Shown here one piece after another: positions 34,441-43,717 of a DNA stretch of 64,000 bases. The notes below the pieces were generated by a model. That model was not told where the DNA came from and ran no database searches. It saw only the letters and a program-made list of their open reading frames with translations. The stretch spans positions 1 to 64,000 of the forward strand of contig JAQZBQ010000011.1 in assembly GCA_029237825.1 (NCBI GenBank). The letters are read 5' to 3'. The DNA comes from Bacteroidota bacterium. GTDB lineage: Bacteria; Bacteroidota; Bacteroidia; B-17B0; Aurantibacillaceae. Within the stretch, counting starts at the first letter, position 1. Every line of letters starts with the position of its first letter. Made by a program: the position numbers and the translations under genes.

Positions 34441-35046
34441 ATGAAAAAAACTATTGCAGCTTTTATTTTCATGGGCCTTTCAACACTGGCTTTTTCGCAG
34501 GCTCAACCACAGGGAGAATTTCATAAGTCGATCCTGAAAAAAACAGAAGAAATCCGAAAAAAAACAAAGCCCCAGGAATGGTGGAATAAGGGAGTGATTG
34601 TTTTTTCCAAACAGGAAATTAAACGCCTTGGAACCATCGCAGAAACTGAAAAGAACATCACCAACACATTTAAGGACGGCGAAACGTTTTATGGCCGCGC
34701 ATTTATGCCTAAAAGTATTGGTGAATTAGAACGGAAACCATCAGGAATTATCACCCGTTTTTATATCGACGGTAAATTATCCAATTATGAAATTCTTTAC
34801 AGTGGTGAAAATATGCTGGAGGATGCCTGGTCTTCCTGGTCATATGTTTTCCCGGAAGATTTTGAAAAAATGTATAATAATTTGAGCGCCGGGGAACATA
34901 TTTTTAAAATGGAAATCTGGACCGATGTTCCCACAGAAAAAACAACAACCTATGTTGACCAGGACGACAAAGCCATAGGTACTACAAAGGAGCAAATAAA
35001 CCGCGGACAATTTCTGGGAGCAGGAGAATTCAAAATCATAAAATAA
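34441..35046 (+). CDS. Secreted protein of unknown function
   Basis: 201 residues; no family recognised. Signal peptide (MKKTIAAFIFMGLSTLAFSQ), a lysine-rich segment (24-45), then a mixed alpha/beta region with FKDGETFYGRAFMPKSIGEL, the WSSWSYVFPEDFEKMYNNL stretch and HIFKMEIWTDVP. There is no lipobox and no T9SS sorting domain, so it is probably periplasmic. It precedes a T9SS protein by 27 bases on the same strand, and the two may be co-transcribed. Confidence 0.65.
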   Translation: MKKTIAAFIFMGLSTLAFSQAQPQGEFHKSILKKTEEIRKKTKPQEWWNKGVIVFSKQEIKRLGTIAETEKNITNTFKDGETFYGRAFMPKSIGELERKPSGIITRFYIDGKLSNYEILYSGENMLEDAWSSWSYVFPEDFEKMYNNLSAGEHIFKMEIWTDVPTEKTTTYVDQDDKAIGTTKEQINRGQFLGAGEFKIIK

Positions 35047-35073
35047 AAATATTTTAAAACAAAACATTGGTGC

Positions 35074-36069
35074 ATGAAAAAAATTCTACTTACTGCAGTA
35101 ACGGTCTTTTCAAGTGTTATAGCTGGCGCACAATGCCTTGGAACCTTTACATGTAATATCATTCCAACCGCCGCTGCCAACGGGAAAGTTATTATGTACA
35201 GAACTGACGATAATGGTGGCCAAATGGATTCCGTTAATTATAAAAACGTTACAACACCAACCTTTACAATTGCCATTCCGGACAGCGGCAAATATGTTTT
35301 AAAGTTTGTACCTTCTTCCCCATCCTATCAGGTTACTTATGCTGATAGCGCACAGTCATGGAATGAAGCAACTGTCTATACGAATCCGTGTTTTGCTAAT
35401 TTAACTGCGTATTTCTTCCCGCAAACTTACGCATCCCTGGGCGGTTCAGGTAACGGCTCCATTTCAGGAAAAGTAGTTGAAGGATTAAAATACGGACAGA
35501 AAACCAACGGCCCTTCCGCACCTGGAAACCCAATTGGTGGGATCATTATTAAAGGCGGTAAAAACCCGGGAGGGCAATTGTTCGCTCAAACCGAAACTAA
35601 TGCAAATGGCGATTACTTCTTCAATAACCTGCCAGCTGGCGATTATTTTATATTGGTAGACATCCCAGGGCTCGACACTGCTTCTACCCACCATGTGAGT
35701 TTAAATAATAACCAGATTTCTAACTTAGGTTTTACAGTGGACTCGTTAAAAATTGTTCCAACCTTAATTAATTCTGACGTTTCGGTGAATGAACTAAACC
35801 ATCTGAGTTATTCTTCTAGGGTTTACCCTAATCCGTCATCATCTTATTTTACCATTGAATACATCTTGACTACAGAATCACCGGTACAAATGGATTTATT
35901 TGATCTGCTTGGAAAACATCAATCAACCCTTATGCCACGAACGATTCAGACAAAAGGGGAATATAAACAGGTACTGCCCTCAGATGGCCTTGAATCGGGC
36001 ATCTATTACATGAAACTAAAGGTCGGCCAACACGAATTGATATATAAACTATTCGTTGTAAAAGAATAA
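35074..36069 (+). CDS. T9SS-sorted surface protein with SdrD B-like domain
   Basis: 331 residues: signal peptide (about 1-19), a beta-rich N-terminal domain, a carboxypeptidase-regulatory/SdrD-B-like Ig module (about 125-225; GSISGKVVEGLKYG, ETNANGDYFFNNLPAGDYFILVDIPG) and a T9SS C-terminal sorting domain from about residue 245 (SRVYPNPSSSYFTIEYIL, LDSGIYYMKLKV-type ending). Exported by the Por secretion system. The B-like module is a structural stalk; no enzymatic site was found. A bidirectional terminator follows. Confidence 0.8.
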   Translation: MKKILLTAVTVFSSVIAGAQCLGTFTCNIIPTAAANGKVIMYRTDDNGGQMDSVNYKNVTTPTFTIAIPDSGKYVLKFVPSSPSYQVTYADSAQSWNEATVYTNPCFANLTAYFFPQTYASLGGSGNGSISGKVVEGLKYGQKTNGPSAPGNPIGGIIIKGGKNPGGQLFAQTETNANGDYFFNNLPAGDYFILVDIPGLDTASTHHVSLNNNQISNLGFTVDSLKIVPTLINSDVSVNELNHLSYSSRVYPNPSSSYFTIEYILTTESPVQMDLFDLLGKHQSTLMPRTIQTKGEYKQVLPSDGLESGIYYMKLKVGQHELIYKLFVVKE

Positions 36070-36084
36070 GAGTATCATCAGGAT

Positions 36085-36116
36085 AAAAAAGGCCAATCGA
36101 ATGATTGGTCTTTTTT
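36085..36116. terminator. Bidirectional terminator between the T9SS gene and holB
   Basis: Perfect palindromic stem AAAAAAGGCCAATC/GATTGGTCTTTTTT (one G-T pair) with a four-base loop GAAT; A and T runs on both sides serve the convergent genes. Confidence 0.85.
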
Positions 36117-37239
36117 ATGCCGGGAGATTTATCAGCTCATTGGTTTTCATGATCAAATCCATGAACAAAATTTTCGGATTGGCGTTCCGCTCAATATGAT
36201 AGAACGCCGAATTAAATTCTTCGAGAAGACGCTCGTAGTTACGTTGATTGACGAAACGCGAAAATTTGGTAATGAATTCTTTCTCATCACCCGAATGTCT
36301 GATCAGATCGGCACTACCGAAATTATACATCAGGCAATCCCTGAAAATTTCAAGTCCATATTGTAAGAATTGTTTTTGCTTTTCACGACCTGTGCGCGCG
36401 TTTTCATCAATCCAGGCAACTGCTTTAATCGCATCAAACTTCAGAGCAATTAACATGAACGCTCTGAAATTCTGAAGGTAAGCGGTTCCACCATCTAAAT
36501 GTTGTAATAACAATTGCGCTTCACGGTAACTCCCATTGCTTAGCATGGCTGCCTGCTTCGCTGCTTGTGGCTGACAACTAAATTCTTCCACAAGTGCCCT
36601 GACAATTTCTTCGGTTTCAATTTGAAAAAACGGGATTTGTTGGACGCGAGAAATAATAGTGGCAAGTAACTGGTCTGGGTGGTTGCAAACCAGTAGGAAT
36701 AAGGTTTGCTCCGGCGGCTCCTCAAGAATCTTTAAAAGTTTGTTAGCGGAAGAAGCGTTCATTTTTTCGGGTTGCCATATCACCATAATTTTATAGCCAC
36801 CTTCGTAACTTGTATACGAAAGTTTCTTCAATATATCGTTGGCCTCATCCGTCGGAATCGTTGGTTGCTTATTTTCAGCGCTTAAGGTATCAAACCAATC
36901 GTGCACAGTTAAATAGGGAGTTTCAATGAAACATTCCCGAAACTCGGGAAGCAAATCGTTACTTGTTCTTACATTTTTGCTTAATGGAATGGGAAATACC
37001 AGGTGAAGATCGGGGTGAATTAACTTCTTAACTTTCAAACAAGAAGAACAGGCACCGCAGGCATCGGAAGGCTGTTTGTTTTCACAAAAAATAAACTGAA
37101 CAAACGCTAATGCCGCAGGCAGGTTACCACTTCCTTCTGGCCCGGTAAACATAAGCGCATGCGGAACACGTCCATCATGCAGCATGTTTAAAAGCTTCTG
37201 TTTAACGGGGGTCTGACCAACAATTTGTTTAAAAAGCAC
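36115..37239 (-). CDS. holB: DNA polymerase III delta' subunit
   Basis: 374 residues, AAA+ clamp-loader subunit. The P-loop is degenerate: GPEGSGNLPAAL has Asn where an ATPase has Lys, as expected for delta', which does not hydrolyse ATP. The zinc module CGACSSCLKVKKLIHPDLH (about 60-80) and the sensor 1 region SSANKLLKILEEPPEQTLFLLV followed by SRVQQIPF (the SRC-like motif with Val instead of Cys) are present. The start is GTG 37239. The C-terminal collar is complete, and the stop runs into the bidirectional terminator. Confidence 0.9.
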   Translation of the reverse strand: MLFKQIVGQTPVKQKLLNMLHDGRVPHALMFTGPEGSGNLPAALAFVQFIFCENKQPSDACGACSSCLKVKKLIHPDLHLVFPIPLSKNVRTSNDLLPEFRECFIETPYLTVHDWFDTLSAENKQPTIPTDEANDILKKLSYTSYEGGYKIMVIWQPEKMNASSANKLLKILEEPPEQTLFLLVCNHPDQLLATIISRVQQIPFFQIETEEIVRALVEEFSCQPQAAKQAAMLSNGSYREAQLLLQHLDGGTAYLQNFRAFMLIALKFDAIKAVAWIDENARTGREKQKQFLQYGLEIFRDCLMYNFGSADLIRHSGDEKEFITKFSRFVNQRNYERLLEEFNSAFYHIERNANPKILFMDLIMKTNELINLPA

Positions 37240-37309
37240 ACGCTAATTTACATATTAAGCGGGTTATTTTATGAGAATTAAATCGAAAATGATGTTTAAT
37301 TTTACCATT

Positions 37310-37885
37310 ATGCATATTGGTTTATTTTTTGGTTCTTTTAATCCTGTTCACGTTGGCCACATGGTACTCGCTAATTACATGGCGGCGTTTACCGACCTTG
37401 AACAGGTTTGGTTTGTGGTTTCACCACATAATCCTTTAAAAGAAAAATTAACTCTGCTCGATCAGAACCAAAGGCTGCACATGGTAAATCTTGCAATCGG
37501 CGAACATCCAAAACTAAAAAGCAGTAACATTGAATTTGGCCTTACGCAGCCATCTTATACGGTTCATACGCTTGCTCACCTAAAAGAGAAATACCCGCAA
37601 CACCGCTTTTCCTTAATCATGGGCGAGGATAACCTGCAATCGTTTACTCGTTGGAAAAACTATGAAGAAATACTGAAAAACCATACGCTGTTTGTTTATC
37701 CCCGGCCAGGAAGTGATGCAGGCAACCTTAAGCATGACAAAAATGTTATTATGACAGAAGCCCCGGTGATGGAAATTTCGTCAACCATGATCCGTCAGGC
37801 GATCAAACAAAAAAAAGACGTTTCCTTCTTTGTGCCACCAAGTGTTTGGCAATACATAGAAGAAATGCACTTTTACAAAAAGTAA
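37310..37885 (+). CDS. nadD: Nicotinate-nucleotide adenylyltransferase
   Basis: 191 residues. NadD adenylates nicotinate mononucleotide in NAD synthesis. The nucleotidyltransferase HxGH motif is GSFNPVHVGH (His14-Val-Gly-His17), VSPHNPLKEK binds the dinucleotide, LIMGEDNLQSF is the family motif, and EISSTMIRQAI is the ISSTxIR signature. ATG 37310 places MHIGLFFGSFNP as in the family; an upstream in-frame ATG at 37271 would add 13 unconserved residues. The gene is divergent from holB; the usual neighbour gmk is not here. Confidence 0.94.
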   Translation: MHIGLFFGSFNPVHVGHMVLANYMAAFTDLEQVWFVVSPHNPLKEKLTLLDQNQRLHMVNLAIGEHPKLKSSNIEFGLTQPSYTVHTLAHLKEKYPQHRFSLIMGEDNLQSFTRWKNYEEILKNHTLFVYPRPGSDAGNLKHDKNVIMTEAPVMEISSTMIRQAIKQKKDVSFFVPPSVWQYIEEMHFYKK

Positions 37886-38015
37886 AAGGGTCTCAGATGG
37901 TTTTATGAAACGTTCACCCATGCAAATCCAATCATGAAAGTTAAATTTTTTAACGTAAAATGGGATGCGATTGAATAAAAGGCAGGACTACAATTCGTGA
38001 TTTCATTAAAAACCC

Positions 38016-38023
38016 TATTTTTG
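38016..38023 (+). promoter_or_regulatory. TAnnTTTG -7 box of the Omp28-like gene
   Basis: TATTTTTG, 43 bases upstream of ATG 38066. Only a weak -33 candidate accompanies it. Confidence 0.35.
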
Positions 38024-38065
38024 TGAGGATCGGCGCGAATGACCAATCTATACTTTTTACATACC

Positions 38066-40147
38066 ATGCTTAAACATTTACTTTACCTCGTTTTATTTAT
38101 TTCCGCTGAAAAAAGCATTTCACAAATTCTTTACAGCGAACGGTTCAATAACCTAACTTTAAATTCAGGTACAATAACCGGCACTTCAAATGCATATTTG
38201 TATTCCGACCTACCAACAGGGATGGTAGCCATCAATACCAGTACCCTGGCTGCAGATACACTCACCGGCAATTACCCTTTCAGAGCTAATGGCCAAAAAC
38301 AAAAAGCATGGCTAAGTTACAAACCATTCACAGCTACCGATACGTTTGCCGTATCTACGTCATGGGTAAATCCATCCGGCACAGCGTCTGCTTGGATGAT
38401 TACACCACCAATAAGCAGTATTACTGTTAATTCTGTACTAAGCTGGGAAGCTATGGCACCCGATTTTAATAACCCGGATGGCTATGAGGTTTACGCCGCT
38501 ATCAGTACAACAAACAGTCCTCTTGCCAGTGACTTCACTACGCCGCTATTTAGCACAAGTGCTGAAAAAAACAGCTGGCAAACACACGGGATATCTTTAT
38601 CATCTTTCGCAGGTCAAACCATCAGAATTGCATTTAAAAATAATTCCAGCAATAAATATCAATTATGGGTTGATGATATTGTTGTATCACAGATTACTAA
38701 TGCCTATGATGTTTCTGCCTTATCACATAGTGTTTACAAATACTCTTCTGTAAACTCAAATAATACTATGGCGGCGACTTTTAAAAATCACGGCTACACC
38801 CCTATTACTAATCTTACACTTAAATACCGCATGGAAAACGGTAGTACTGTAACCGAAACCAAAATCATTTCACCTCCTTTAAATTACCTTGAGAGCAGAA
38901 CCCTGACCTTTACACAACCTTTCAGCTCTACAACCCCTATCTACACCACTTTCAAGATCTGGGCTGATTTAATTAATGGCCAGGCTGATGAATTCATAGC
39001 AAACGATACCATTGCGGGTTCAATCACCGTCTCATCGAGCGTTCCTCCCAAAAAAGTGTTAGTTGAGCAATTTACAAGTTCAACTTGCGGATGGTGTCCC
39101 GAGGGTTATAGCGTGTTAAAAACAATCGCCGCCACTAATACAAATGTTATTGCCGCATCGCATCACATCGATGATAATATGTCTACTGCATCCGGTGTAG
39201 CGCTGAAAGCTGATTATGCGACAGATCTACCCTCTGCAACAATTGATCAAGTGTATTTTCCAACAAACCAAAACATTGCCATTAACCGGGAAAGCTGGAA
39301 CACATACATTAGCCAACGCCTTGCCATGAAAACTCCGGCAACAGTAACCATCACTAACATAAGTTACAATACTGTTACCAGGCAACTGGATGCAACAGTA
39401 TCAACAGCGTTTGTTGGTGATGTGAAAGGAGACTACCGTTTAAATTTATATGTGAAAGAAAATAATGTATATGGACCTACAAACGATAATTCAGATAATC
39501 AATGGAACCAACATAGTTTCCTGTTTAATATCGGATCATCGCCATACTATCAAATAGGTTCGTATTTAAATTCAAACACTTACCTTCTAAATCCTTCCCA
39601 GTTTAAACACCAATATGTGATAAATGAATTAACTGACGGCCCGTATGGCGCTGCAGGCATTATCCCGATTAACGGTCCTACTCAGGGCCTAAACTTTTCA
39701 AAAAATTACAGCATCACACTTCCAACGGCAACCAACGGAGAGTTCAGGTATAATGCTGATAATATCTATTTAATTGGTGTAGTGACTGAATACAATGCGG
39801 ATACAAAATCACGAAGTGTTCTGAATGCGGCTGAAGTGAAACTTACCCCTAACCAGGAAGTACTCGTGGGAATTAATGAATTAAAAAATCCAACCGTAGA
39901 GTTAACACTATTTCCAAACCCAGCAACAGAAGAGTGTTATTTATCCTATCACCTAAATCAAAATGAAATGGTGACGGTGAATATATATAACGCATTAGGA
40001 GAACTGGTTTCCATTGAAACACGAAATGCTTACGCGGGTGACGTTATACATGCGTTGAATGTGAATGAATTACGTGCAGGAAACTACAGTGTTCAGGTTT
40101 CTTTTAAGAATAATGTTGTCACAAGAAAATTAACCATCATTAAATAA
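38066..40147 (+). CDS. T9SS-sorted Omp28-family surface protein with CGWC motif
   Basis: 693 residues from ATG 38066 (ATG 38039 would add nine). Signal peptide (about 1-19), a choice-of-anchor/jelly-roll domain (about 25-210; WMITPPIS, YQLWVDDIVVSQ), a CARDB-like region, an Omp28 domain (about 335-590) starting VLVEQFTSSTCGWCPEG, and a T9SS sorting domain at the end (LTLFPNPATEECYLSYHL). The Omp28 domain is a thioredoxin-like fold, and CGWC is a plausible redox CXXC. Omp28 relatives are abundant T9SS cargo in Bacteroidota. hldD follows four bases later. Confidence 0.85.
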   Translation: MLKHLLYLVLFISAEKSISQILYSERFNNLTLNSGTITGTSNAYLYSDLPTGMVAINTSTLAADTLTGNYPFRANGQKQKAWLSYKPFTATDTFAVSTSWVNPSGTASAWMITPPISSITVNSVLSWEAMAPDFNNPDGYEVYAAISTTNSPLASDFTTPLFSTSAEKNSWQTHGISLSSFAGQTIRIAFKNNSSNKYQLWVDDIVVSQITNAYDVSALSHSVYKYSSVNSNNTMAATFKNHGYTPITNLTLKYRMENGSTVTETKIISPPLNYLESRTLTFTQPFSSTTPIYTTFKIWADLINGQADEFIANDTIAGSITVSSSVPPKKVLVEQFTSSTCGWCPEGYSVLKTIAATNTNVIAASHHIDDNMSTASGVALKADYATDLPSATIDQVYFPTNQNIAINRESWNTYISQRLAMKTPATVTITNISYNTVTRQLDATVSTAFVGDVKGDYRLNLYVKENNVYGPTNDNSDNQWNQHSFLFNIGSSPYYQIGSYLNSNTYLLNPSQFKHQYVINELTDGPYGAAGIIPINGPTQGLNFSKNYSITLPTATNGEFRYNADNIYLIGVVTEYNADTKSRSVLNAAEVKLTPNQEVLVGINELKNPTVELTLFPNPATEECYLSYHLNQNEMVTVNIYNALGELVSIETRNAYAGDVIHALNVNELRAGNYSVQVSFKNNVVTRKLTIIK

Positions 40148-40151
40148 TACC

Positions 40152-41117
40152 ATGATTGTAATAACGGGAGCTGCTGGTTTCATTGGAAGTTGTTTAATCA
40201 CCAAATTAAATAACGAAGGTCATGAAAACTTAATTTTAGTGGATGATTTTTCCCAATTACACAAAATCGAAAACTATCACACAAAAAATTTTGTACATAA
40301 AATTGAACGTAGTCAATTCCTGACATGGTTTGAAGAACACGCGGCAGAGGTAACATTTGTATACCATATTGGTGCAAGAACAGACACTGCCGAATTCAAT
40401 GTTGATTTGTTGAACCAACTGAATTTGAATTACACGAAAGCCATTTGGAACACCTGTACCAAACACTTTATTCCTCTCGTTTATGCTTCATCAGCTGCAA
40501 CATACGGATTAGGTGAGTTAGGGTACACCGATGATGAAATGAAAATTCCCGGGTTGAAACCACTCAACCCTTACGGCGACAGCAAAAATGAATTTGATAA
40601 GTGGGCGATTCTTCAAACGAACTGTCCACCGAAATGGGTCGGCTTTAAATTCTTTAATGTTTACGGCCCAAATGAATACCATAAAGAACGAATGGCTTCT
40701 GTCATTTTCCATTCCTTTAATCAGATAAACGAAAAAGGAAAAGTGAAGCTATTCCGCTCTCATAATCCTAATTACGGAGATGGGGGGCAGTTACGCGATT
40801 TTGTTTACGTAAAAGATGTGATTGACGTGCTGTATTTCGCTTATAGCGCGGCCATGCAAAATGGAATTTACAACCTCGGAAGTGGCAAAGCTCGTACTTT
40901 CCTTGACCTTGCAAACGCAACTTTTCATGCACTAAATAAACAACCGGATATTGAATTTATTGATACGCCCATCGATATCCGCGATAAATACCAGTATTTT
41001 ACAGAAGCTAATATGGAAAAACTGAGGTCGCAGGGTTATAAAAAACCTTTTACAACTTTAGAAGATGGCGTGCGCGATTACGTGACAAATTACCTGGTTG
41101 CGAAAAAATATTTCTAA
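40152..41117 (+). CDS. hldD: ADP-L-glycero-D-manno-heptose 6-epimerase
   Basis: 321-residue short-chain dehydrogenase-fold enzyme that epimerises ADP-D,D-heptose to the L,D form for the LPS inner core. NAD(P)-binding GAAGFIG at the N-terminus, the SSAATYG motif, the catalytic pair Tyr/Lys in NPYGDSKNEFD, FFNVYGPNEYHK and QLRDFVYVKDV are all present. A GT9 heptosyltransferase gene lies 1.6 kb downstream, consistent with a shared LPS role. Its last four bases overlap the convergent UbiA-like gene. Confidence 0.93.
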   Translation: MIVITGAAGFIGSCLITKLNNEGHENLILVDDFSQLHKIENYHTKNFVHKIERSQFLTWFEEHAAEVTFVYHIGARTDTAEFNVDLLNQLNLNYTKAIWNTCTKHFIPLVYASSAATYGLGELGYTDDEMKIPGLKPLNPYGDSKNEFDKWAILQTNCPPKWVGFKFFNVYGPNEYHKERMASVIFHSFNQINEKGKVKLFRSHNPNYGDGGQLRDFVYVKDVIDVLYFAYSAAMQNGIYNLGSGKARTFLDLANATFHALNKQPDIEFIDTPIDIRDKYQYFTEANMEKLRSQGYKKPFTTLEDGVRDYVTNYLVAKKYF

Positions 41118-41965
41118 AAAATAAAGAACAGAATAGTTTGCAGGATCAATAGGCCATCAACCCAAAGGTAATAGTAAAATGCATGCCTATGATCATTTGT
41201 GAAGAGGATCGTAGCTAATAAAAACATCCTCAGGATTACGGAAGCTATTATGGAAGACGGGCTGTTGCTGAACATATAAAAACACGAGAAGCCAACCACC
41301 ACCAAAACCCCGCAAATAATTTTTGTAACTGTAACCCCAAATTTGTTTGCATACGTATTTACACCGGATAGGTAGTCCTTATCGTTATCCTTAATATCGA
41401 AAAGCATACACAATACAGAAATAAACACAAACTGGGAAACAAGAAACCAGGCACTGTGATTTGTAAGCACCTGATTTTCGATTAAAGGAACAAGTCCGCA
41501 ACTTATTACCCAAACGGCTGATATGAGAAAAGGTTTAATGTATCCATGCCTCCTTAAGTTAAAAGGTTGAAGGTAGTAAAGCGTGGAAATAATTTCCGCT
41601 CCTACCATAATACCAATGGAAAGCATGCTTAAATTATTGCAAAGGAACAAAAGGATAATAAGTGAGGCCCCTATACAGTACCCTATCAGTTTCTTATGCT
41701 TCAATACCCATTGAGAACGCGGGGATATTTGTCCGACATGATTGACAATGTAATAACCACGCTGTACGTTATATTGCAGAAACGTTGCCAATAAAACAAA
41801 TGCCAGGTAAGCATTGTTGTCAAAATTTACCGGTATATCAAACAGGTGATAAGTTAGCAAAACCTGTGAAAACGCGCACACTGCAATAAACACATTCGCG
41901 TACACCAGAGTGTTTAACCATGGTAAAGGTATGAAGGACTTAGTTCTCAAATATTTCTTCCGCAT
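41114..41965 (-). CDS. UbiA prenyltransferase-like membrane protein
   Basis: 283 residues, eight or nine membrane helices. The second UbiA-type aspartate motif is present as FDIKDNDKDYLSGVNTYANKFG (DxxDxxxD ... G-x-x-T). The first motif, normally NDxxDxxxD, appears only as QYNVQRGYY and lacks its aspartates, so prenyl-transfer activity is doubtful. YYLQPFNLRRHGYIKPFLIS is also UbiA-like. Bacteroidota carry many such uncharacterised relatives. The start overlaps the TatD gene by 26 bases, so the two are translationally linked in the order tatD, UbiA-like. Confidence 0.75.
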   Translation of the reverse strand: MRKKYLRTKSFIPLPWLNTLVYANVFIAVCAFSQVLLTYHLFDIPVNFDNNAYLAFVLLATFLQYNVQRGYYIVNHVGQISPRSQWVLKHKKLIGYCIGASLIILLFLCNNLSMLSIGIMVGAEIISTLYYLQPFNLRRHGYIKPFLISAVWVISCGLVPLIENQVLTNHSAWFLVSQFVFISVLCMLFDIKDNDKDYLSGVNTYANKFGVTVTKIICGVLVVVGFSCFYMFSNSPSSIIASVILRMFLLATILFTNDHRHAFYYYLWVDGLLILQTILFFIF

Positions 41966-42704
41966 TGGCAGAAGTAACCCGAGCTACTTCCTCGATAGAC
42001 ACTTGTTTGAGGCTGGCGATTTTCTCTGCAATCAGGGGGATATAGGAACTCTCATTCCGTTGCCCGCGAAAAGGAACAGGCGCAAGATATGGGGCATCGG
42101 TTTCCAGTACAATGTCCTGCAAATTGAGTTGTTCAACCACTTTATCAAGTCCTGAGTTTTTAAATGTTACTACACCTCCAATTCCAAGTTTAAAATTACC
42201 AAGAGATAAGATCTGCTGCGCCTGTATGTAATCACCGCTGAAACAATGAAAAATTCCCTTAGGGAGTTTGTCATACGATTTTAATATGGAAAAGATTTCA
42301 TCAAATGCATTCCTGCAATGAATTACAATGGTATAATTATATTCCATCGCCCAATAAATCTGCTCTCTGAAGGCTAATTCCTGCTCCTTTAAAAACGTTT
42401 TATCCCAATAAAGGTCAATGCCAATTTCACCAATGGCTGCAAATCGCCTTAGGTCAAGCCATTTTTTCACCAATTCTAATTCTTCTCTGTAATTCGCTTT
42501 CACTGAGCATGGGTGCAAACCCATCATCGGTAAACACACTTCAGGAAAATGAACTTCTAAATCCAACATACGATCAATCGTAGTGCTGTCTACATTTGGC
42601 ATGTAAAATTTTGTCACAGATTTTGAGATCGCGTCATTAATCCTGTCGAAGCGATCAGCGTTGAACTCTTCGGAATAGAGGTGTGTATGCGTATCTATAA
42701 ACAT
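41940..42704 (-). CDS. tatD: TatD family metal-dependent hydrolase (DNase)
   Basis: 254 residues, amidohydrolase TIM barrel. Metal ligands: His6 and His8 in DTHTHLY, Glu in IGEIGIDLYWD, His in IVIHCRNA, His in GIFHCFSG and Asp in LETDAPYLAP. TatD proteins are 3'-5' exonucleases on DNA/RNA or general phosphohydrolases. It is divergent from the GT9 gene and overlaps the downstream UbiA-like gene. Confidence 0.92.
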   Translation of the reverse strand: MFIDTHTHLYSEEFNADRFDRINDAISKSVTKFYMPNVDSTTIDRMLDLEVHFPEVCLPMMGLHPCSVKANYREELELVKKWLDLRRFAAIGEIGIDLYWDKTFLKEQELAFREQIYWAMEYNYTIVIHCRNAFDEIFSILKSYDKLPKGIFHCFSGDYIQAQQILSLGNFKLGIGGVVTFKNSGLDKVVEQLNLQDIVLETDAPYLAPVPFRGQRNESSYIPLIAEKIASLKQVSIEEVARVTSANAEEIFEN

Positions 42705-42717
42705 GGAAAAAAATAGT

Positions 42718-42725
42718 TACTTTTG
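42718..42725 (+). promoter_or_regulatory. TAnnTTTG -7 box of the GT9 gene
   Basis: TACTTTTG, 29 bases upstream of the GTG start at 42755. Confidence 0.4.
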
Positions 42726-42754
42726 CATAAAGATAAGCATCTTTCATTATACCT

Positions 42755-43717
42755 GTGAAAATTTTAGTTGTGCGCTTTAGTTCCATTGGCGATGTTGTAC
42801 TTACAACACCCATCCTGCGATCAATTAAACAACAACTTCAAAACGTTACGGTGCATTTCTTAACCAAACAAAACTTTCTTCCCGTTATCGAAAACAATCC
42901 CTATGTCGATCAATTCTTCGCTATTAAACACGGATTGGAAGAAGTTGTACCGCAACTAAAAAAAGAAAGTTACGATTATGTCATTGATCTCCATCATAAC
43001 TTAAGAACCTTTAAACTCAAGCGCGCGCTTGGCCAAAAAGCTTTTTCGTTTAATAAATTAAACCTCGAAAAGTTTCTGATGGTTAATTTTAAAATTAACC
43101 GCTTGCCTAATCAGCACATCGTTGATCGTTATTATGATACGGTTAAAGCCCTTGGCGTTACTAACGACCACAAAGGCCTCGACTATTTTATCCATGAAAA
43201 AGATGAAATAACAATCACCAACTTTCTTCCAACGGCCTTCCATAACGGGTATCATGTACTCGTTGCTGGTGGTTCATATTTTACCAAGCAGATTCCGCTT
43301 AATAAACTGAAAGAGTTTTGTAACAAAAGCACCTCCCCAGTGGTTTTATTGGGTGGTAAAGAAGATGCTGATGTCGCTGAACTGGTTCATCAGACTTTTC
43401 CGAAAACAACTTTGAACCTTTGCGGTAAGTTAAACATCAATCAATCCGCTTCAATTATCCGGCAGGCCAAAACCGTTATCACATCCGACACTGGCCTGAT
43501 GCACATAGCAGCGGCATTCAAGAAAAATATCATTTCTGTTTGGGGAAATACTATTCCCGAATTTGGAATGGGTCCATATATGCCCGGAGAAAAATCCCTT
43601 ATTGTTGAAGTGAAAAACCTGCCATGCAGGCCATGCTCAAAACTCGGGTACCCAAAATGCCCAAGAAGGCATTTTAAATGCATGAATGATATCGTTGTTC
43701 CTCGGCCCGATCTTTAA
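42755..43717 (+). CDS. Glycosyltransferase family 9 (ADP-heptose:LPS heptosyltransferase-like)
   Basis: 320 residues, GT-B fold. The N-terminus MKILVVRFSSIGDVVLTTPILRSI and the C-terminal donor-binding ITSDTGLMHIAAAFKKNIISVWGNT followed by PCRPCSKLGYPKCPRRHFKC are typical of the family that adds heptose to the LPS inner core. The start is GTG 42755; no ATG fits. hldD, which makes the sugar donor, lies nearby. Whether it is the first or second heptosyltransferase cannot be said. It converges with the thioesterase gene, overlapping by four bases. Confidence 0.9.
   Translation: MKILVVRFSSIGDVVLTTPILRSIKQQLQNVTVHFLTKQNFLPVIENNPYVDQFFAIKHGLEEVVPQLKKESYDYVIDLHHNLRTFKLKRALGQKAFSFNKLNLEKFLMVNFKINRLPNQHIVDRYYDTVKALGVTNDHKGLDYFIHEKDEITITNFLPTAFHNGYHVLVAGGSYFTKQIPLNKLKEFCNKSTSPVVLLGGKEDADVAELVHQTFPKTTLNLCGKLNINQSASIIRQAKTVITSDTGLMHIAAAFKKNIISVWGNTIPEFGMGPYMPGEKSLIVEVKNLPCRPCSKLGYPKCPRRHFKCMNDIVVPRPDL

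Noticed and set aside
36115-37239. Broken DNA polymerase gamma/tau or delta' because the P-loop lysine is missing
   Set aside because: Delta' subunits normally lack a working ATPase site; the rest of the protein is full length.
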